Below are positions 1-8,369 of a stretch of DNA of 34,247 nucleotides, one piece after another. The stretch covers positions 1 through 34,247 of the forward strand of contig CAMFJT010000031.1 in assembly GCA_945957125.1 (NCBI GenBank), read 5' to 3'. The stretch's first letter is position 1; each line of letters opens with the position of its first letter. The notes under the pieces were generated by a model, which was given only the letters and a program-made list of their open reading frames with translations, made no database searches and was not told the DNA's origin. The position numbers and the translations under genes were made by a program. Source of the DNA: an uncultured Rhodospirillales bacterium (GTDB lineage: Bacteria > Pseudomonadota > Alphaproteobacteria > Reyranellales > Reyranellaceae).

Positions 1-2
1 AC

Positions 3-68
3 CTCGATCGCATGGCGCTCAAGAAGCGACTCGACGAGATCGGCGATACCGTTCGCACGGCGCCGTGA
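3..68 (+). CDS. C-terminal end of a probable arsenate reductase (partial)
   Basis: An open frame enters from the left edge and ends at TGA 66-68, 10 bases before the GAPDH start. Only about 21 residues are visible, including [21 protein letters not shown]. The LD-x-x-AL-x-x-RLDEIG pattern resembles the C-terminus of low-molecular-weight-phosphatase-type arsenate reductases (ArsC) of alphaproteobacteria, as I remember them. Position at the head of an ars operon supports this. Identity is inferred from a short tail plus context; another small ars protein is possible. Confidence 0.45.
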   Translation, partial: LDRMALKKRLDEIGDTVRTAP

Positions 69-78
69 GGAGAAGGCC

Positions 79-1125
79 ATGCGTGTGGGCATCAACGGCA
101 TGGGCCGGATGGGCCGCCTGGCACTGCGGGCGGCAATGGGCGGGGTGGAGCGCCCGAGCGACGATCCACGCGCCGCCAACCGCCTCGAGGTGGTGCACGT
201 GAACGAGATCAAGGGCGGCGCCGCAGCGACCGCGCACCTGCTCGAATTCGACAGCCTCCACGGCCGCTGGCGGGCGTCGTTCGCTGCCGAGGATGAAAGC
301 GCCATCCGGATCGACGGCAGGACGCTCGGCTTCAGCGCCGTATCGCATCCCCACGACGTAGCCTGGGGCGATCTCGGCTGCGACATCGTCCTGGAATGCA
401 CCGGAAAGTTCCTGAAGCCGGTCGATCTGGAGGGCTACTTCGCCCGAGGCGCCAAGCGCGTCATCGTGGCTGCGCCGGTCAAGGACGATAGCGCCCTCAA
501 CGTCGTCGTCGGAGTCAACGATCGCCTGTACGATCCGAGCCGACATCGCCTGCTTACCGCGGCCTCGTGCACGACCAACTGCCTGGCGCCGGTCGTCAAG
601 GTGGTCCACGAGGCGATCGGGATCGAGCATGGGCAGATCACCACGATCCACGATCCGACCAACACGAACGTCGTCGTCGATGCGCCGCACAGGGACCTGC
701 GTCGTGCCCGTTCGGCCATGACGTCGCTCGCCCCGACGACGACCGGCAGTGCGACGGCGATCGCGCTGATCTACCCGGAGCTCGCGGGCAAGCTGAACGG
801 CCACGCCGTCCGCGCGCCGGTGCTGAATGCCAGCCTCACCGATTGCGTGTTCGAGCTCAAACGGCCGACGACCGAGGAGGAGGTCAATGGCCTGTTCGCC
901 GCAGCGGCCAGTGAAGGTCTTGCGGGGATCCTCGGCTTCGAGCCCCGGCCGCTGGTCTCGGCCGACTATTGCAACGATCCGCGGAGCACGATCGTCGACG
1001 GACCGAGCACGATGGTCACCGACGGAACGTTGCTCAAGGTCTACGCCTGGTACGACAACGAGATGGGCTACGTCTGCCGCATGGTCGATCTCGCCAACAT
1101 CGTGATCGACGCGGAAAGAGCATGA
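79..1125 (+). CDS. gap: ArsJ-associated glyceraldehyde-3-phosphate dehydrogenase
   Basis: A 348-residue GAPDH with an N-terminal Rossmann motif ([11 protein letters not shown], residues 3-13) and the active-site segment [10 protein letters not shown] with catalytic Cys164. Full length for the family. It ends in ATGA overlap with arsJ, and this neighbour defines the role. In GAPDH/ArsJ systems the enzyme uses arsenate in place of phosphate to make unstable 1-arseno-3-phosphoglycerate, which ArsJ exports (established for the Pseudomonas system). It is therefore probably an arsenate-resistance paralog rather than the glycolytic enzyme. The ATG is preceded by a strong GAGGAGAAGG ribosome binding site at 68-77. 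Cytosolic. Confidence 0.93.
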   Translation: MRVGINGMGRMGRLALRAAMGGVERPSDDPRAANRLEVVHVNEIKGGAAATAHLLEFDSLHGRWRASFAAEDESAIRIDGRTLGFSAVSHPHDVAWGDLGCDIVLECTGKFLKPVDLEGYFARGAKRVIVAAPVKDDSALNVVVGVNDRLYDPSRHRLLTAASCTTNCLAPVVKVVHEAIGIEHGQITTIHDPTNTNVVVDAPHRDLRRARSAMTSLAPTTTGSATAIALIYPELAGKLNGHAVRAPVLNASLTDCVFELKRPTTEEEVNGLFAAAASEGLAGILGFEPRPLVSADYCNDPRSTIVDGPSTMVTDGTLLKVYAWYDNEMGYVCRMVDLANIVIDAERA

Positions 1126-2372
1126 CCGCGGGCGCTCGACAATACCTGGTCGTCACGGCGTCGTACTGGGGCTTTACCCTGGTCGACGGCGCCCTGCGGA
1201 TGCTGGTGCTGTTCCACTTCTTCCGGCTGGGCTACTCGCCCTTCACGCTGGCGTTCCTGTTCCTGCTCTACGAGTTCGCCGGCATCGTTGCCAACCTGAG
1301 CGGCGGTTGGTTCGCGACCCGCTATGGCATCCCGCGGATGCTGGCGATCGGGCAGGGGCTGCAGGTCGCAGGCCTGTTGATGCTGTCGGCGCTCGACCCC
1401 GGCTGGACCGTGGCGTGGTCGGTCGCCTGGGTGGTCGTCGCCCAGGGTATCGCGGGCATCGCCAAGGACTTCACCAAGACCGCCTCGAAGTCGGCCATCA
1501 AGGCAACTTCGGCCGAAGGCTCGGGGCAACTCTTCAAGTGGGTCGCCTACTTCACCGGATCGAAGAATGCGATGAAAGGCGTCGGCTTCTTTCTCGGCGG
1601 CCTGCTGCTCGACCTGCTGGGTTTCAAGGCCGCGCTGTGGCTGATGGCAGCGATCATCGGCATCGTCTTCCTCATGGGCGTGGCGTTGCTTCCCCGCCAT
1701 CTCGGCAGGACGAAGGTTTCGAGATCGGTGCGCGAGTTCTTCGCCAGATCGGCCGGCGTGAATCTCCTGGCAGCCGCCCGCGTCTTCATGTTCGGGGCGC
1801 GCGAGGTCTGGTTCATGGTGGGCGTGCCGGTGTTCCTCTACGCCGAGGGATGGACGTTCCTCGAGGTCGGAGGGTTTCTTGCCGCGTGGACCATCGCCTA
1901 CGGCCTGGTTCAGGCCCTGACCCCATCCCTCGTCGCCCGCAGTGCCGATGGCCTCAGCAAGGAGGTTCTGCATGCACGGCTTTGGGCCGGCTTGATTTTC
2001 GCCGTCCCCTTGATCCTCGCGCTGGTGCTTCACGATCGCGCTCTGGCACGCCCGGACATCGTACTGGCGGTCGGGCTGTCGATCTTCGGCCTGCCCTTCG
2101 CGGTCAGTTCCTCCCTTCACTCCTACCTGATCCTGGCCTATGCGGGGTCGAAGAAAGCGGCCGAGGATGTCGGTTTCTACTATGCCGCCAACGCCGCAGG
2201 ACGGCTGGCTGGAATCCTCCTGTCCGGCGTCCTGTACCAGGCCGGCGGCATGGAGGCGTGCCTTCTCGGCTCCGCGGCGATGCTGCTCGCCTGCTGGGCG
2301 ATCGCGTTCTTCCTGCCGCGCGCCGCCGAGCCCTCCCCGGTTGCGAAACGCGCGATGAGGCCGGTGGCATGA
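1122..2372 (+). CDS. arsJ: Organoarsenical efflux MFS transporter ArsJ
   Basis: A 416-residue major facilitator with about twelve hydrophobic segments. The start ATG at 1122 sits in an ATGA overlap with the GAPDH stop, so translation is probably coupled. The N-terminus ([18 protein letters not shown]) and the early LFHFFRLGY segment match what I recall of ArsJ. Function by family: inner-membrane export of 1-arseno-3-phosphoglycerate made by the upstream GAPDH, which then breaks down outside to arsenate and 3-phosphoglycerate. The open frame extends upstream to 969, but that part overlaps GAPDH and is not the gene. A 112-base spacer without a clear terminator leads to ACR3. Confidence 0.92.
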   Translation: MTAGARQYLVVTASYWGFTLVDGALRMLVLFHFFRLGYSPFTLAFLFLLYEFAGIVANLSGGWFATRYGIPRMLAIGQGLQVAGLLMLSALDPGWTVAWSVAWVVVAQGIAGIAKDFTKTASKSAIKATSAEGSGQLFKWVAYFTGSKNAMKGVGFFLGGLLLDLLGFKAALWLMAAIIGIVFLMGVALLPRHLGRTKVSRSVREFFARSAGVNLLAAARVFMFGAREVWFMVGVPVFLYAEGWTFLEVGGFLAAWTIAYGLVQALTPSLVARSADGLSKEVLHARLWAGLIFAVPLILALVLHDRALARPDIVLAVGLSIFGLPFAVSSSLHSYLILAYAGSKKAAEDVGFYYAANAAGRLAGILLSGVLYQAGGMEACLLGSAAMLLACWAIAFFLPRAAEPSPVAKRAMRPVA

Positions 2373-2484
2373 GCAACGGCCCGGCATCGAGCCGATGAAG
2401 GGATGCGGACCATGACGACCTTCCCTCGGGAGATGGCCCCCGCTCGATCCCGCAACCCGGCCGCCTGAAACAGAAAGCCCCCGC

Positions 2485-3528
2485 ATGTCCTTGTTCGAAC
2501 GATACCTCACGCTCTGGGTCGCGCTCTGCATCGTCGCCGGGGTGGCACTCGGTCATCTGGTTCCCGCGCCGTTTCGTGCGATCGGCGGCGCGGAAGTCGC
2601 GCACGTGAACATACCGGTCGCCGTGCTGATCTGGCTGATGATCGTTCCGATGCTGCTCAAGGTCGACTTCGGCGCGATCGGCAAGGTCGGACGACACTGG
2701 CGCGGGATCGCCGTGACCCTGTTCATCAACTGGGCCGTCAAGCCGTTCTCGATGGCATTGCTCGGCTGGTTCTTCATCGGCCATCTGTTTCGTCCGTGGC
2801 TGCCGGAAGGGCAGGTCGAAAGCTACATCGCCGGTCTCATCCTGCTCGCGGCGGCACCCTGCACCGCGATGGTGTTCGTCTGGAGCAACCTGACGGACGG
2901 GGAGCCGGACTTCACCCTCACGCAAGTCGCGGTCAACGATACGATCATGGTCTTCGCCTTTGCGCCGATCGTCGGCCTGCTGCTCGGATTGTCCGCGATC
3001 ACCGTGCCGTGGGAGACGCTGCTGTTGTCCGTCGGTCTCTATATCGTCGTGCCGGTGGTCCTGGCGCAGCTGGTGCGCTCGTTCGTGCTTGGGCAGGGCG
3101 GCCCGCAAGGCCTGTCGGCCTTGTTGAAGCGCCTGCAGCCCATTTCCCTGGCGGCATTGCTCGCGACGCTCGTCTTGCTCTTCGGCTTCCAGGGCGAGCA
3201 GATCATCGCCCAGCCGTTGACCATTGCCTTGCTCGCGGTACCGATCCTCATCCAGGTCTACTTCAATGCCGGTCTCGCCTATCTCCTGAACCGGCTGTCG
3301 GGTGAGGCGCATTGCGTCGCCGCCCCGTCGGCCTTGATCGGCGCCAGCAACTTCTTCGAGCTGGCGGTGGCGGCCGCCATCAGCATCTTCGGCTTTTCGT
3401 CGGGAGCAGCGCTCGCCACGGTGGTCGGCGTGCTGATCGAGGTGCCCGTCATGCTGACCGTGGTCCGGATCGCCAACGCCAGCAAACGCTGGTACGAAGC
3501 CGGCGATGCGGTGACGCGACGCGCCTGA
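2485..3528 (+). CDS. acr3: ACR3-family arsenite efflux transporter
   Basis: A 347-residue membrane protein of the bile acid/arsenite permease superfamily with about ten transmembrane segments. The N-terminus (SLFERYLTLWVALCIVAGV) is typical of bacterial ACR3. The conserved cysteine of the fourth membrane segment is present in APCTAMVFVWS (Cys126), as is the functional glutamate in SNFFELAVA (Glu292). It exports arsenite, the product of arsenate reductase, through the inner membrane. Its ATG at 2485 has only a weak ribosome binding site. It lies between arsJ and arsR on the same strand and is probably transcribed with the upstream genes. Confidence 0.95.
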   Translation: MSLFERYLTLWVALCIVAGVALGHLVPAPFRAIGGAEVAHVNIPVAVLIWLMIVPMLLKVDFGAIGKVGRHWRGIAVTLFINWAVKPFSMALLGWFFIGHLFRPWLPEGQVESYIAGLILLAAAPCTAMVFVWSNLTDGEPDFTLTQVAVNDTIMVFAFAPIVGLLLGLSAITVPWETLLLSVGLYIVVPVVLAQLVRSFVLGQGGPQGLSALLKRLQPISLAALLATLVLLFGFQGEQIIAQPLTIALLAVPILIQVYFNAGLAYLLNRLSGEAHCVAAPSALIGASNFFELAVAAAISIFGFSSGAALATVVGVLIEVPVMLTVVRIANASKRWYEAGDAVTRRA

Positions 3529-3530
3529 GA

Positions 3531-3589
3531 TATTTCCAAAGTTCTGGAAATACCGTTGACTGCACCGCGCGAGCTTCTATCTTCGGGGA
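3531..3589 (+). promoter_or_regulatory. arsR promoter with inverted-repeat operator
   Basis: Two arms, TATTTCCA (3531-3538) and TGGAAATA (3545-3552), form a perfect 8-base inverted repeat with a 6-base spacer. It lies directly upstream of a promoter-like pair TTGACT (3556-3561) and TATCTT (3578-3583) with a 16-base spacer. The AT-rich repeat stands out from its GC-rich surroundings and is positioned for an ArsR dimer to block RNA polymerase. The expected transcription start falls at or next to the A of the arsR ATG (3590). Assignment as an ArsR operator is inference from position and symmetry. Confidence 0.7.
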
Positions 3590-3919
3590 ATGAAGCTCGA
3601 CGATGCTGCAACCCGCCTGGAAGCCTTGGGAAACCCGACGCGACTCAGGATCTATCGCACGCTCGTGCGCGCGGGCGAGGAGGGCATGGCGGTCGGCAAA
3701 TTGCAGGAGCGTCTCGACGTCGCCGCCTCGACTTTGTCGCATCATCTCAAGACGCTGATCGGCGTCGGCCTGGTCAGCCAGACCCGAGAAGGCACGACAC
3801 TGATCTGCCATACCAACTACCCGATGATGCGAAGCCTGATCCGATACATGCTCGAGGAATGCTGTGTGGAGGGCTCGTGCGCGCCCGGCGGGTTGGCCAA
3901 GCTGATCGAGGCTGCCTGA
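3590..3919 (+). CDS. arsR: ArsR-family arsenic-responsive repressor with C-terminal cysteine cluster
   Basis: A 109-residue winged-helix repressor. The helix-turn-helix lies around residues 34-57 (AVGKLQERLDVAASTLSHHL). Cys91, Cys92 and Cys97 in EECCVEGSC near the C-terminus, rather than the ELCVC site in the DNA-binding helix, suggest the As(III) site type known from Acidithiobacillus ferrooxidans ArsR. It should release DNA when As(III) binds. The operator at 3531-3552 indicates autoregulation. No usable ribosome binding site is seen: GGGG at 3585-3588 is almost touching the ATG. With a predicted transcription start at the ATG, the mRNA may be leaderless. Genes downstream on the same strand may share this promoter. 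Confidence 0.93.
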   Translation: MKLDDAATRLEALGNPTRLRIYRTLVRAGEEGMAVGKLQERLDVAASTLSHHLKTLIGVGLVSQTREGTTLICHTNYPMMRSLIRYMLEECCVEGSCAPGGLAKLIEAA

Positions 3920-3968
3920 ATTTTTTTACCCGTATGGTTCGATGCTTCTAGCAGGATAGGAGAATGCC

Positions 3969-5360
3969 GTGCCCGATTCTCTCACCCCGAAAAAGACCGT
4001 GGCCATTCTCGGCGCCGGTCCGGTGGGACTGGCGGCTGCCGCTCATGTTCTCGAGCGCGGCCTCGAACCGATCGTTCTCGAAGCAGGACCGCAGGTCGCT
4101 CACGCGGTGCGCCAGTGGGGGCATGTGCGCATGTTCTCTCCCTGGCAGTACAACATCGACAAGGCGGCCGGGCGGCTGCTCGAGGCCGGGGGCTGGAACG
4201 CCCCGGTGGCATGCGAATATCCGACCGGCGACGAGCTGGTCGAACGCTATCTCGAGCCTCTGGCGAGGCGCACCCCGCTCAAGGATCGCATTCGGGCCGG
4301 CAGCCGAGTGACGGCCGTCGGCCGTGCGGGATTTGACAAGGTGACGAGCGGCGGCCGCGAATTCGCGCCGTTCACGATCCGCTACGCCGACTCAAGGGGT
4401 GCGCAACAGGTCAAGGCCGATGCGGTGATCGACACTACCGGCACGTGGTTCTCCCCTGGCCCGGCCGGCGCCGACGGTCTGCCCGCGGTGGGCGAGGTCG
4501 ACCTGCAGGAGCGCATCGCCTACGGCATGCCCGACGTGCTGGGCCGCGAGCGCTCGCGCTACGCCGGCCGCAAGGTCGCGGTGCTGGGGGCCGGGCATTC
4601 GGCAATCGGTACCTTGATCGATCTCGCCCGCCTGGCGCAGGAGATGCCCGGGACGAAGGTCGTGTGGCTGCTCCGGGGCGATAGGCCCGAAAAGGCTTTC
4701 GGCGGCGGCGCCGACGACAAGCTCGCGGCGCGAGGTGCGTTGGGGCAGGCGTTCGCCGATCGCGTCGCGACCGGGGCGATCGGCGTCGAAAGCGGCTTCC
4801 GGGTGTCACATCTCGGCCGTGAGGGAGACAAGATCCGTGTCGGTGCCGGCAGCGCCTGTTGCGGCCGTCACGTCCTGGTCGACGAGTTGATCGTGGCCAC
4901 GGGATTCCGTCCCGACTTCGGATTCCTGCGGGAAGTAAGGCTCGCGCTGGATCCCGCGATCGAATGTCCGCCCGCGCTCGCCCCGCTCATCGATCCGAAT
5001 GTCCATAGTTGCGGCACGGTCCGGCCCCATGGGGCGCGGGAGCTGTCTCAGCCCGAGCCCGGTTTCTATCTGGCGGGAATGAAGAGCTATGGACGGGCTC
5101 CGACGTTCCTGATGATGACGGGTTACGAGCAGGTGCGGTCGATCGTGGCTCAGGTTGCCGGAGACCACGCCGCCGCCGGCAAGGTCGAGCTCGTGCTGCC
5201 CGAAACCGGCGTTTGCTCGGGGCCGGGACCGGCCGTCGATCTCACGCCGGCCGAAGCCGCTGCGGGTTGCTGCGGCGGGCCGGCGCCCGAGCAGCCTGGC
5301 GCCTGCTGCGTGGCCGACGTGAAGGCCAAGGCGGCAGGCAAGCAGAGCTGCTGCGGATAG
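3969..5360 (+). CDS. FAD/NAD(P)-binding oxidoreductase (flavin monooxygenase-like) with cysteine-paired tail
   Basis: A 463-residue protein starting at GTG 3969, six bases after AGGAG (3958-3962); the ATG at 3964 is in another frame. There are two dinucleotide-binding motifs: GAGPVGLAAAAHVLERG near residue 15 (FAD) and VAVLGAGHSAIGTL near residue 204 (NAD(P)). A TGTW segment lies between them and an ATGFRPDFGF motif comes later. This is the layout of flavin-containing monooxygenase/thioredoxin-reductase-like proteins, including ArsO-type proteins of ars clusters. Unusual is the last ~30 residues, with three vicinal Cys pairs (434-435, 446-447, 461-462) in a Gly/Ala/Pro-rich tail. These could bind As(III) or shuttle electrons. 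Substrate unknown. Confidence 0.82.
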   Translation: MPDSLTPKKTVAILGAGPVGLAAAAHVLERGLEPIVLEAGPQVAHAVRQWGHVRMFSPWQYNIDKAAGRLLEAGGWNAPVACEYPTGDELVERYLEPLARRTPLKDRIRAGSRVTAVGRAGFDKVTSGGREFAPFTIRYADSRGAQQVKADAVIDTTGTWFSPGPAGADGLPAVGEVDLQERIAYGMPDVLGRERSRYAGRKVAVLGAGHSAIGTLIDLARLAQEMPGTKVVWLLRGDRPEKAFGGGADDKLAARGALGQAFADRVATGAIGVESGFRVSHLGREGDKIRVGAGSACCGRHVLVDELIVATGFRPDFGFLREVRLALDPAIECPPALAPLIDPNVHSCGTVRPHGARELSQPEPGFYLAGMKSYGRAPTFLMMTGYEQVRSIVAQVAGDHAAAGKVELVLPETGVCSGPGPAVDLTPAEAAAGCCGGPAPEQPGACCVADVKAKAAGKQSCCG

Positions 5361-5369
5361 CGCCAGGCC

Positions 5370-6548
5370 ATGGCCTTCGATCGCAGCCGTTTCCTCACCA
5401 TCGTCATCCTGGGCTCGACGCAAACCCTTGCATGGGCGTCGAGCTATTACCTGCCGGCGGTGCTGGCCGACGCGATCGCGGCCGATACCGGCGTATCGAC
5501 CAACTGGTTGTTCGCGGTCTTTTCCGCCGCGCTCGTCATATCGGCGCTTCTCGGCCCCCGCATGGGCCGGATGAGCGACGCCGGTGGCGGAAACCGGATG
5601 CTGGCCGGCTCGAATTTGTTGTTCACGGCCGGGCTGGCACTGCTTGCCGGCTCGCATTCCCTGCCGACGCTGGCGGTGGCCTGGCTGCTGCTCGGGATCG
5701 CCATGGGATTCGGGCTCTACGATGCGGCTTTTGCCGTGCTGGGCCGCATCTATGGGGCGAACGCGCGAGGTGCGATCACCGGCATCACGTTGCTTGCAGG
5801 CTTCGCCAGCACGATAGGATGGCCGCTGACGGCCTGGGGCGCCGCCACCATCGGATGGCGCGACACCTGCCTGGCCTGGGCGGCGCTGCATCTGTTCGTG
5901 GCCTTGCCCCTCAACTATTGGGCGCTGCCGCGGCCAATCGTTACGGCGCAGGACAAGAAGGCAATGGACAAACCGGTTCCCATCGACCGGCCCATGGTCC
6001 TGCTCGGCTTCGCGTTCGCCGCGGCGTGGATCGTCACGGCCGGCATGGCCGCCCACTTCCCGCGCATCCTGGAAGCGGCGGGCGCCTCGCCGGCGCAAGC
6101 GATCGCCGCCGGCGCCCTGATCGGCCCGGCCCAGGTCGGTGCCCGGATGGTGGAGGCAAGCCTGCTGTCGCGCTTCCATCCCCTGGTTTCGGCGCGCCTC
6201 GCGACGCTCACCCACCCGGTGGGCGCTGCCGTCATCCTGGCGGCCGGCGGCGGCGTCGCGGCCAGCGTCTTCGCCGTGTTGCACGGCTCGGGCAACGGGA
6301 TCATCACCATTGCCCGCGGGACCGTTCCGCTGGCGATCTTCGGGCCCGAGAACTACGGCTATCGGCTTGGCATCCTCGGCATGCCCGCGCGCTTCCTGTC
6401 GGCGGCGGCACCGCTGGGTTTCTCGTTCCTGATCGATCGGCTGGGTGCCGATGTGCTGATTGTTTCCGCCGGACTGAGCCTGTCGGCGTGCCTGGCCCTG
6501 TGTCTGCTGCGTCGGCCAGGACGCCAGGTGGCGGCTCATGCCGATTGA
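5370..6548 (+). CDS. MFS transporter of the ars island (possible arsenical exporter)
   Basis: A 392-residue major facilitator with about twelve membrane segments. It starts 9 bases after the flavoprotein stop and overlaps the next MFS gene by 11 bases, so the three genes look like one unit. The MGRMSDAGG segment after the second helix is the usual cytoplasmic loop 2-3 motif. MFS proteins near arsR include ArsK, which exports trivalent inorganic and organic arsenicals in Agrobacterium. Whether this is ArsK or another transporter cannot be decided from sequence inspection. No arsenic-binding cysteines stand out. Role in export of the flavoprotein's product is inference. Confidence 0.78.
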   Translation: MAFDRSRFLTIVILGSTQTLAWASSYYLPAVLADAIAADTGVSTNWLFAVFSAALVISALLGPRMGRMSDAGGGNRMLAGSNLLFTAGLALLAGSHSLPTLAVAWLLLGIAMGFGLYDAAFAVLGRIYGANARGAITGITLLAGFASTIGWPLTAWGAATIGWRDTCLAWAALHLFVALPLNYWALPRPIVTAQDKKAMDKPVPIDRPMVLLGFAFAAAWIVTAGMAAHFPRILEAAGASPAQAIAAGALIGPAQVGARMVEASLLSRFHPLVSARLATLTHPVGAAVILAAGGGVAASVFAVLHGSGNGIITIARGTVPLAIFGPENYGYRLGILGMPARFLSAAAPLGFSFLIDRLGADVLIVSAGLSLSACLALCLLRRPGRQVAAHAD

Positions 6549-7770
6549 CCGAAAGACGGCGGCGCGCCTGGTCGCCGTCGTCTGCGCCGCCCAGGTGTTC
6601 GTGCAGCTTGGCGCCGGGTACTGGCCCGTGCTGCTGCCGGACCTGATGCACCGCTGGTCGCTCAGCAACAGTGAAGCCGGTTGGATCACGTCGGCCTTCT
6701 ATGCCACCTACATGGTGAGCGTTCCGTTCCTCGTCACACTGACCGATCGCGTCGACGCCAAGCGGGTCTATCTGTTCGGGGTCAGTTGCACCGTCATTGC
6801 GCACCTGGCGTTCGGGATGTTCGCGGATGGCCTGTGGACCGCGCTCTTGCTGCGAGGCCTTGCCGGAATCGGTTGGGCGGGCACCTACATGACGGGCCTG
6901 AAGCTCCTTGCCGACCAGGTCGACGCGAAAATGATGTCGCGCGCCGTGACGGGTCACGCTGCGAGCATCGGCATCTCGGGCGCCGCGTCCTTCGCGCTGG
7001 GCGAATGGCTTGCGCAGGGCTTCGGCTGGCGCGTGGCCTTTGCCAGCGCCGCGCTGACCGCGTTGATCGCCTGGCTCACGGTTGCCCTGGCGGTGCCGGG
7101 CCGCGCTCCGCGCCACAAGCCGGCCGGAGGGGCGCCTGCGCTCTTCGATTTTCGGCCGGTGCTCCGCAACCGCTCGGCCTTCGCGTACTCGCTGGCCTAT
7201 TGCGTGCACACCCTCGAGATGAACGCGCTGCGCGGCTGGGGCGTCGCCTTCCTCGCCTGGGTGGCAATACGCACCGGCAACGGCGACCCGGTGCTGTCTC
7301 CGGCAGTGATCGTCACGCTGCTGGGCCTGCTGGGCACTCTGACGAGCGTGCTCGGCAACGAAGCCTCGATCCGCTACGGCCGCCGTCGGCTGGTCGCGTC
7401 GGCCATGGGGCTGTCCATCGCGGTCGGCGCGGTGATCGGCTTCGCCGGATCGATCGGCTACTGGGTCGCCGTCGGACTGATCGTGCTGTACGGCATGATC
7501 ATCTGGCTCGATTCCTCCTCGCTCACGGCGGGCGCGGCCGGCGCGGCGGATCCGGACCGGCGCGGCGCCACTCTCGCAGTGCATTCCATGCTGGGCTATG
7601 CGGGCGGCTTCGTCGGGCCCCTGGCGATCGGTTGGACGCTCGACCTTTCGGGCGGCATGTCGACGGTCGGCTGGGGCCTCTCCTTCGGGGTGATCGCCGC
7701 GCTGATGGCGGTGGCGTTGGCCGCGTTCCTCATCATTCGACCGCGGACGCTCGAGGGCGACAACGGCTAG
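6538..7770 (+). CDS. MFS transporter (second of the pair)
   Basis: A 410-residue major facilitator, about twelve membrane segments, starting at ATG 6538 inside the end of the preceding MFS gene (11-base overlap). The N-terminal part VQLGAGYWPVLLPDLMHRWSL and the helix 1-loop SNSEAGWITSAFYATYM fit small-solute MFS exporters or importers. It is clearly different in sequence from the preceding gene, so this is not a simple tandem duplication. It is the last gene of the ars-linked group and ends facing the minus-strand MaoC gene. Substrate unknown; the ars context is the only hint. Confidence 0.75.
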   Translation: MPIDRKTAARLVAVVCAAQVFVQLGAGYWPVLLPDLMHRWSLSNSEAGWITSAFYATYMVSVPFLVTLTDRVDAKRVYLFGVSCTVIAHLAFGMFADGLWTALLLRGLAGIGWAGTYMTGLKLLADQVDAKMMSRAVTGHAASIGISGAASFALGEWLAQGFGWRVAFASAALTALIAWLTVALAVPGRAPRHKPAGGAPALFDFRPVLRNRSAFAYSLAYCVHTLEMNALRGWGVAFLAWVAIRTGNGDPVLSPAVIVTLLGLLGTLTSVLGNEASIRYGRRRLVASAMGLSIAVGAVIGFAGSIGYWVAVGLIVLYGMIIWLDSSSLTAGAAGAADPDRRGATLAVHSMLGYAGGFVGPLAIGWTLDLSGGMSTVGWGLSFGVIAALMAVALAAFLIIRPRTLEGDNG

Positions 7771-7845
7771 CTGGAGCCCCAGCGCCGCCTGGCGCCCCTC
7801 GATGCCGCACCGCCGCTTTGACCACGCTTCACGGCGCGCGATCGC

Positions 7846-8316
7846 TCATGTCTTTGGGTAGGAGATGCTCATGGTTTCCGCGACACAGGCGGGGCGGTCC
7901 TTGCCCTCGATCTCGACGGTCCACTGGTATGTCATGCGGATGCCCCCGTTGGGCATGTCGTCGGCGGCGAGCAGCTTCTGGCGGCCGCGGATGCGCGCGC
8001 CGACCTGCACGGGGCTCGTGTAGCGCACCTTGTTCGAGCCGTAGTTTATGCCGTTGCGCACATTGTCGATCCTGAGGACATCCTTGCCGAAGGTCGAGAT
8101 CACGGAAAAGGTGAGATTGCCGTGCGCGATGGTCTTGCCATCCGGCATGTCGGTCTTGCAGCGCTCGACATCGACATGGATCCATTGATGGTCGCCGCTC
8201 GCCTCGGCGAACGTATTGATGCGCTCCTGGGTTATTTCCAGCCAGTCGCTGACTCCCAGCTCCTGACCGACCAGCGCCTTCATCGCCTGCGGGCTCTCAA
8301 CGATCCGTTTCGCCAC
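7846..8316 (-). CDS. MaoC/NodN-family hotdog dehydratase
   Basis: A 156-residue single-hotdog protein. The motif ASGDHQWIHVD (residues 39-49) carries the hydratase Asp42 and His47, and TIAHGNLTFSVIS matches the second conserved stretch of NodN-like MaoC proteins. By family it would hydrate or dehydrate enoyl-CoA/3-hydroxyacyl-CoA esters in the cytosol; the physiological acyl chain is unknown. The GTG start at 8316 is chosen because a strong AAGGAGGA site (8321-8328, minus strand) lies 4 bases upstream. It lies 53 bases downstream of glnS on the same strand. The frame stays open far into glnS, but that extension is not coding. Confidence 0.85.
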   Translation of the reverse strand: MAKRIVESPQAMKALVGQELGVSDWLEITQERINTFAEASGDHQWIHVDVERCKTDMPDGKTIAHGNLTFSVISTFGKDVLRIDNVRNGINYGSNKVRYTSPVQVGARIRGRQKLLAADDMPNGGIRMTYQWTVEIEGKDRPACVAETMSISYPKT

Positions 8317-8369
8317 GATGTCCTCCTTCAAGCCAACCCAACCGGTATCCTGTAGCGTTACAGGCGGAA

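Noticed and set aside
1068..2531. A 487-codon open frame on the minus strand over arsJ
   Set aside because: Arg/Gln/Gly/His-rich antisense shadow of a GC-rich gene, no domain or ribosome binding site. The same applies to the long minus-strand frames at 2104-3312, 4806-6689, 13891-15243, 15260-16510, 19181-21169, 20751-22547 and 22225-23904.
3964..4311. ATG at 3964 next to AGGAG as an alternative small gene
   Set aside because: Leads into a shadow frame; the GTG at 3969 opens the flavoprotein with the expected Rossmann N-terminus.
5009..6646. A 545-codon plus-strand frame over the flavoprotein and MFS genes
   Set aside because: Out of frame with two clear genes and of Arg/Gly-rich shadow composition.
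7771..7845. Weak inverted repeat between convergent MFS and MaoC genes as a terminator
   Set aside because: Short stem with a mismatch and no T-run on either strand.
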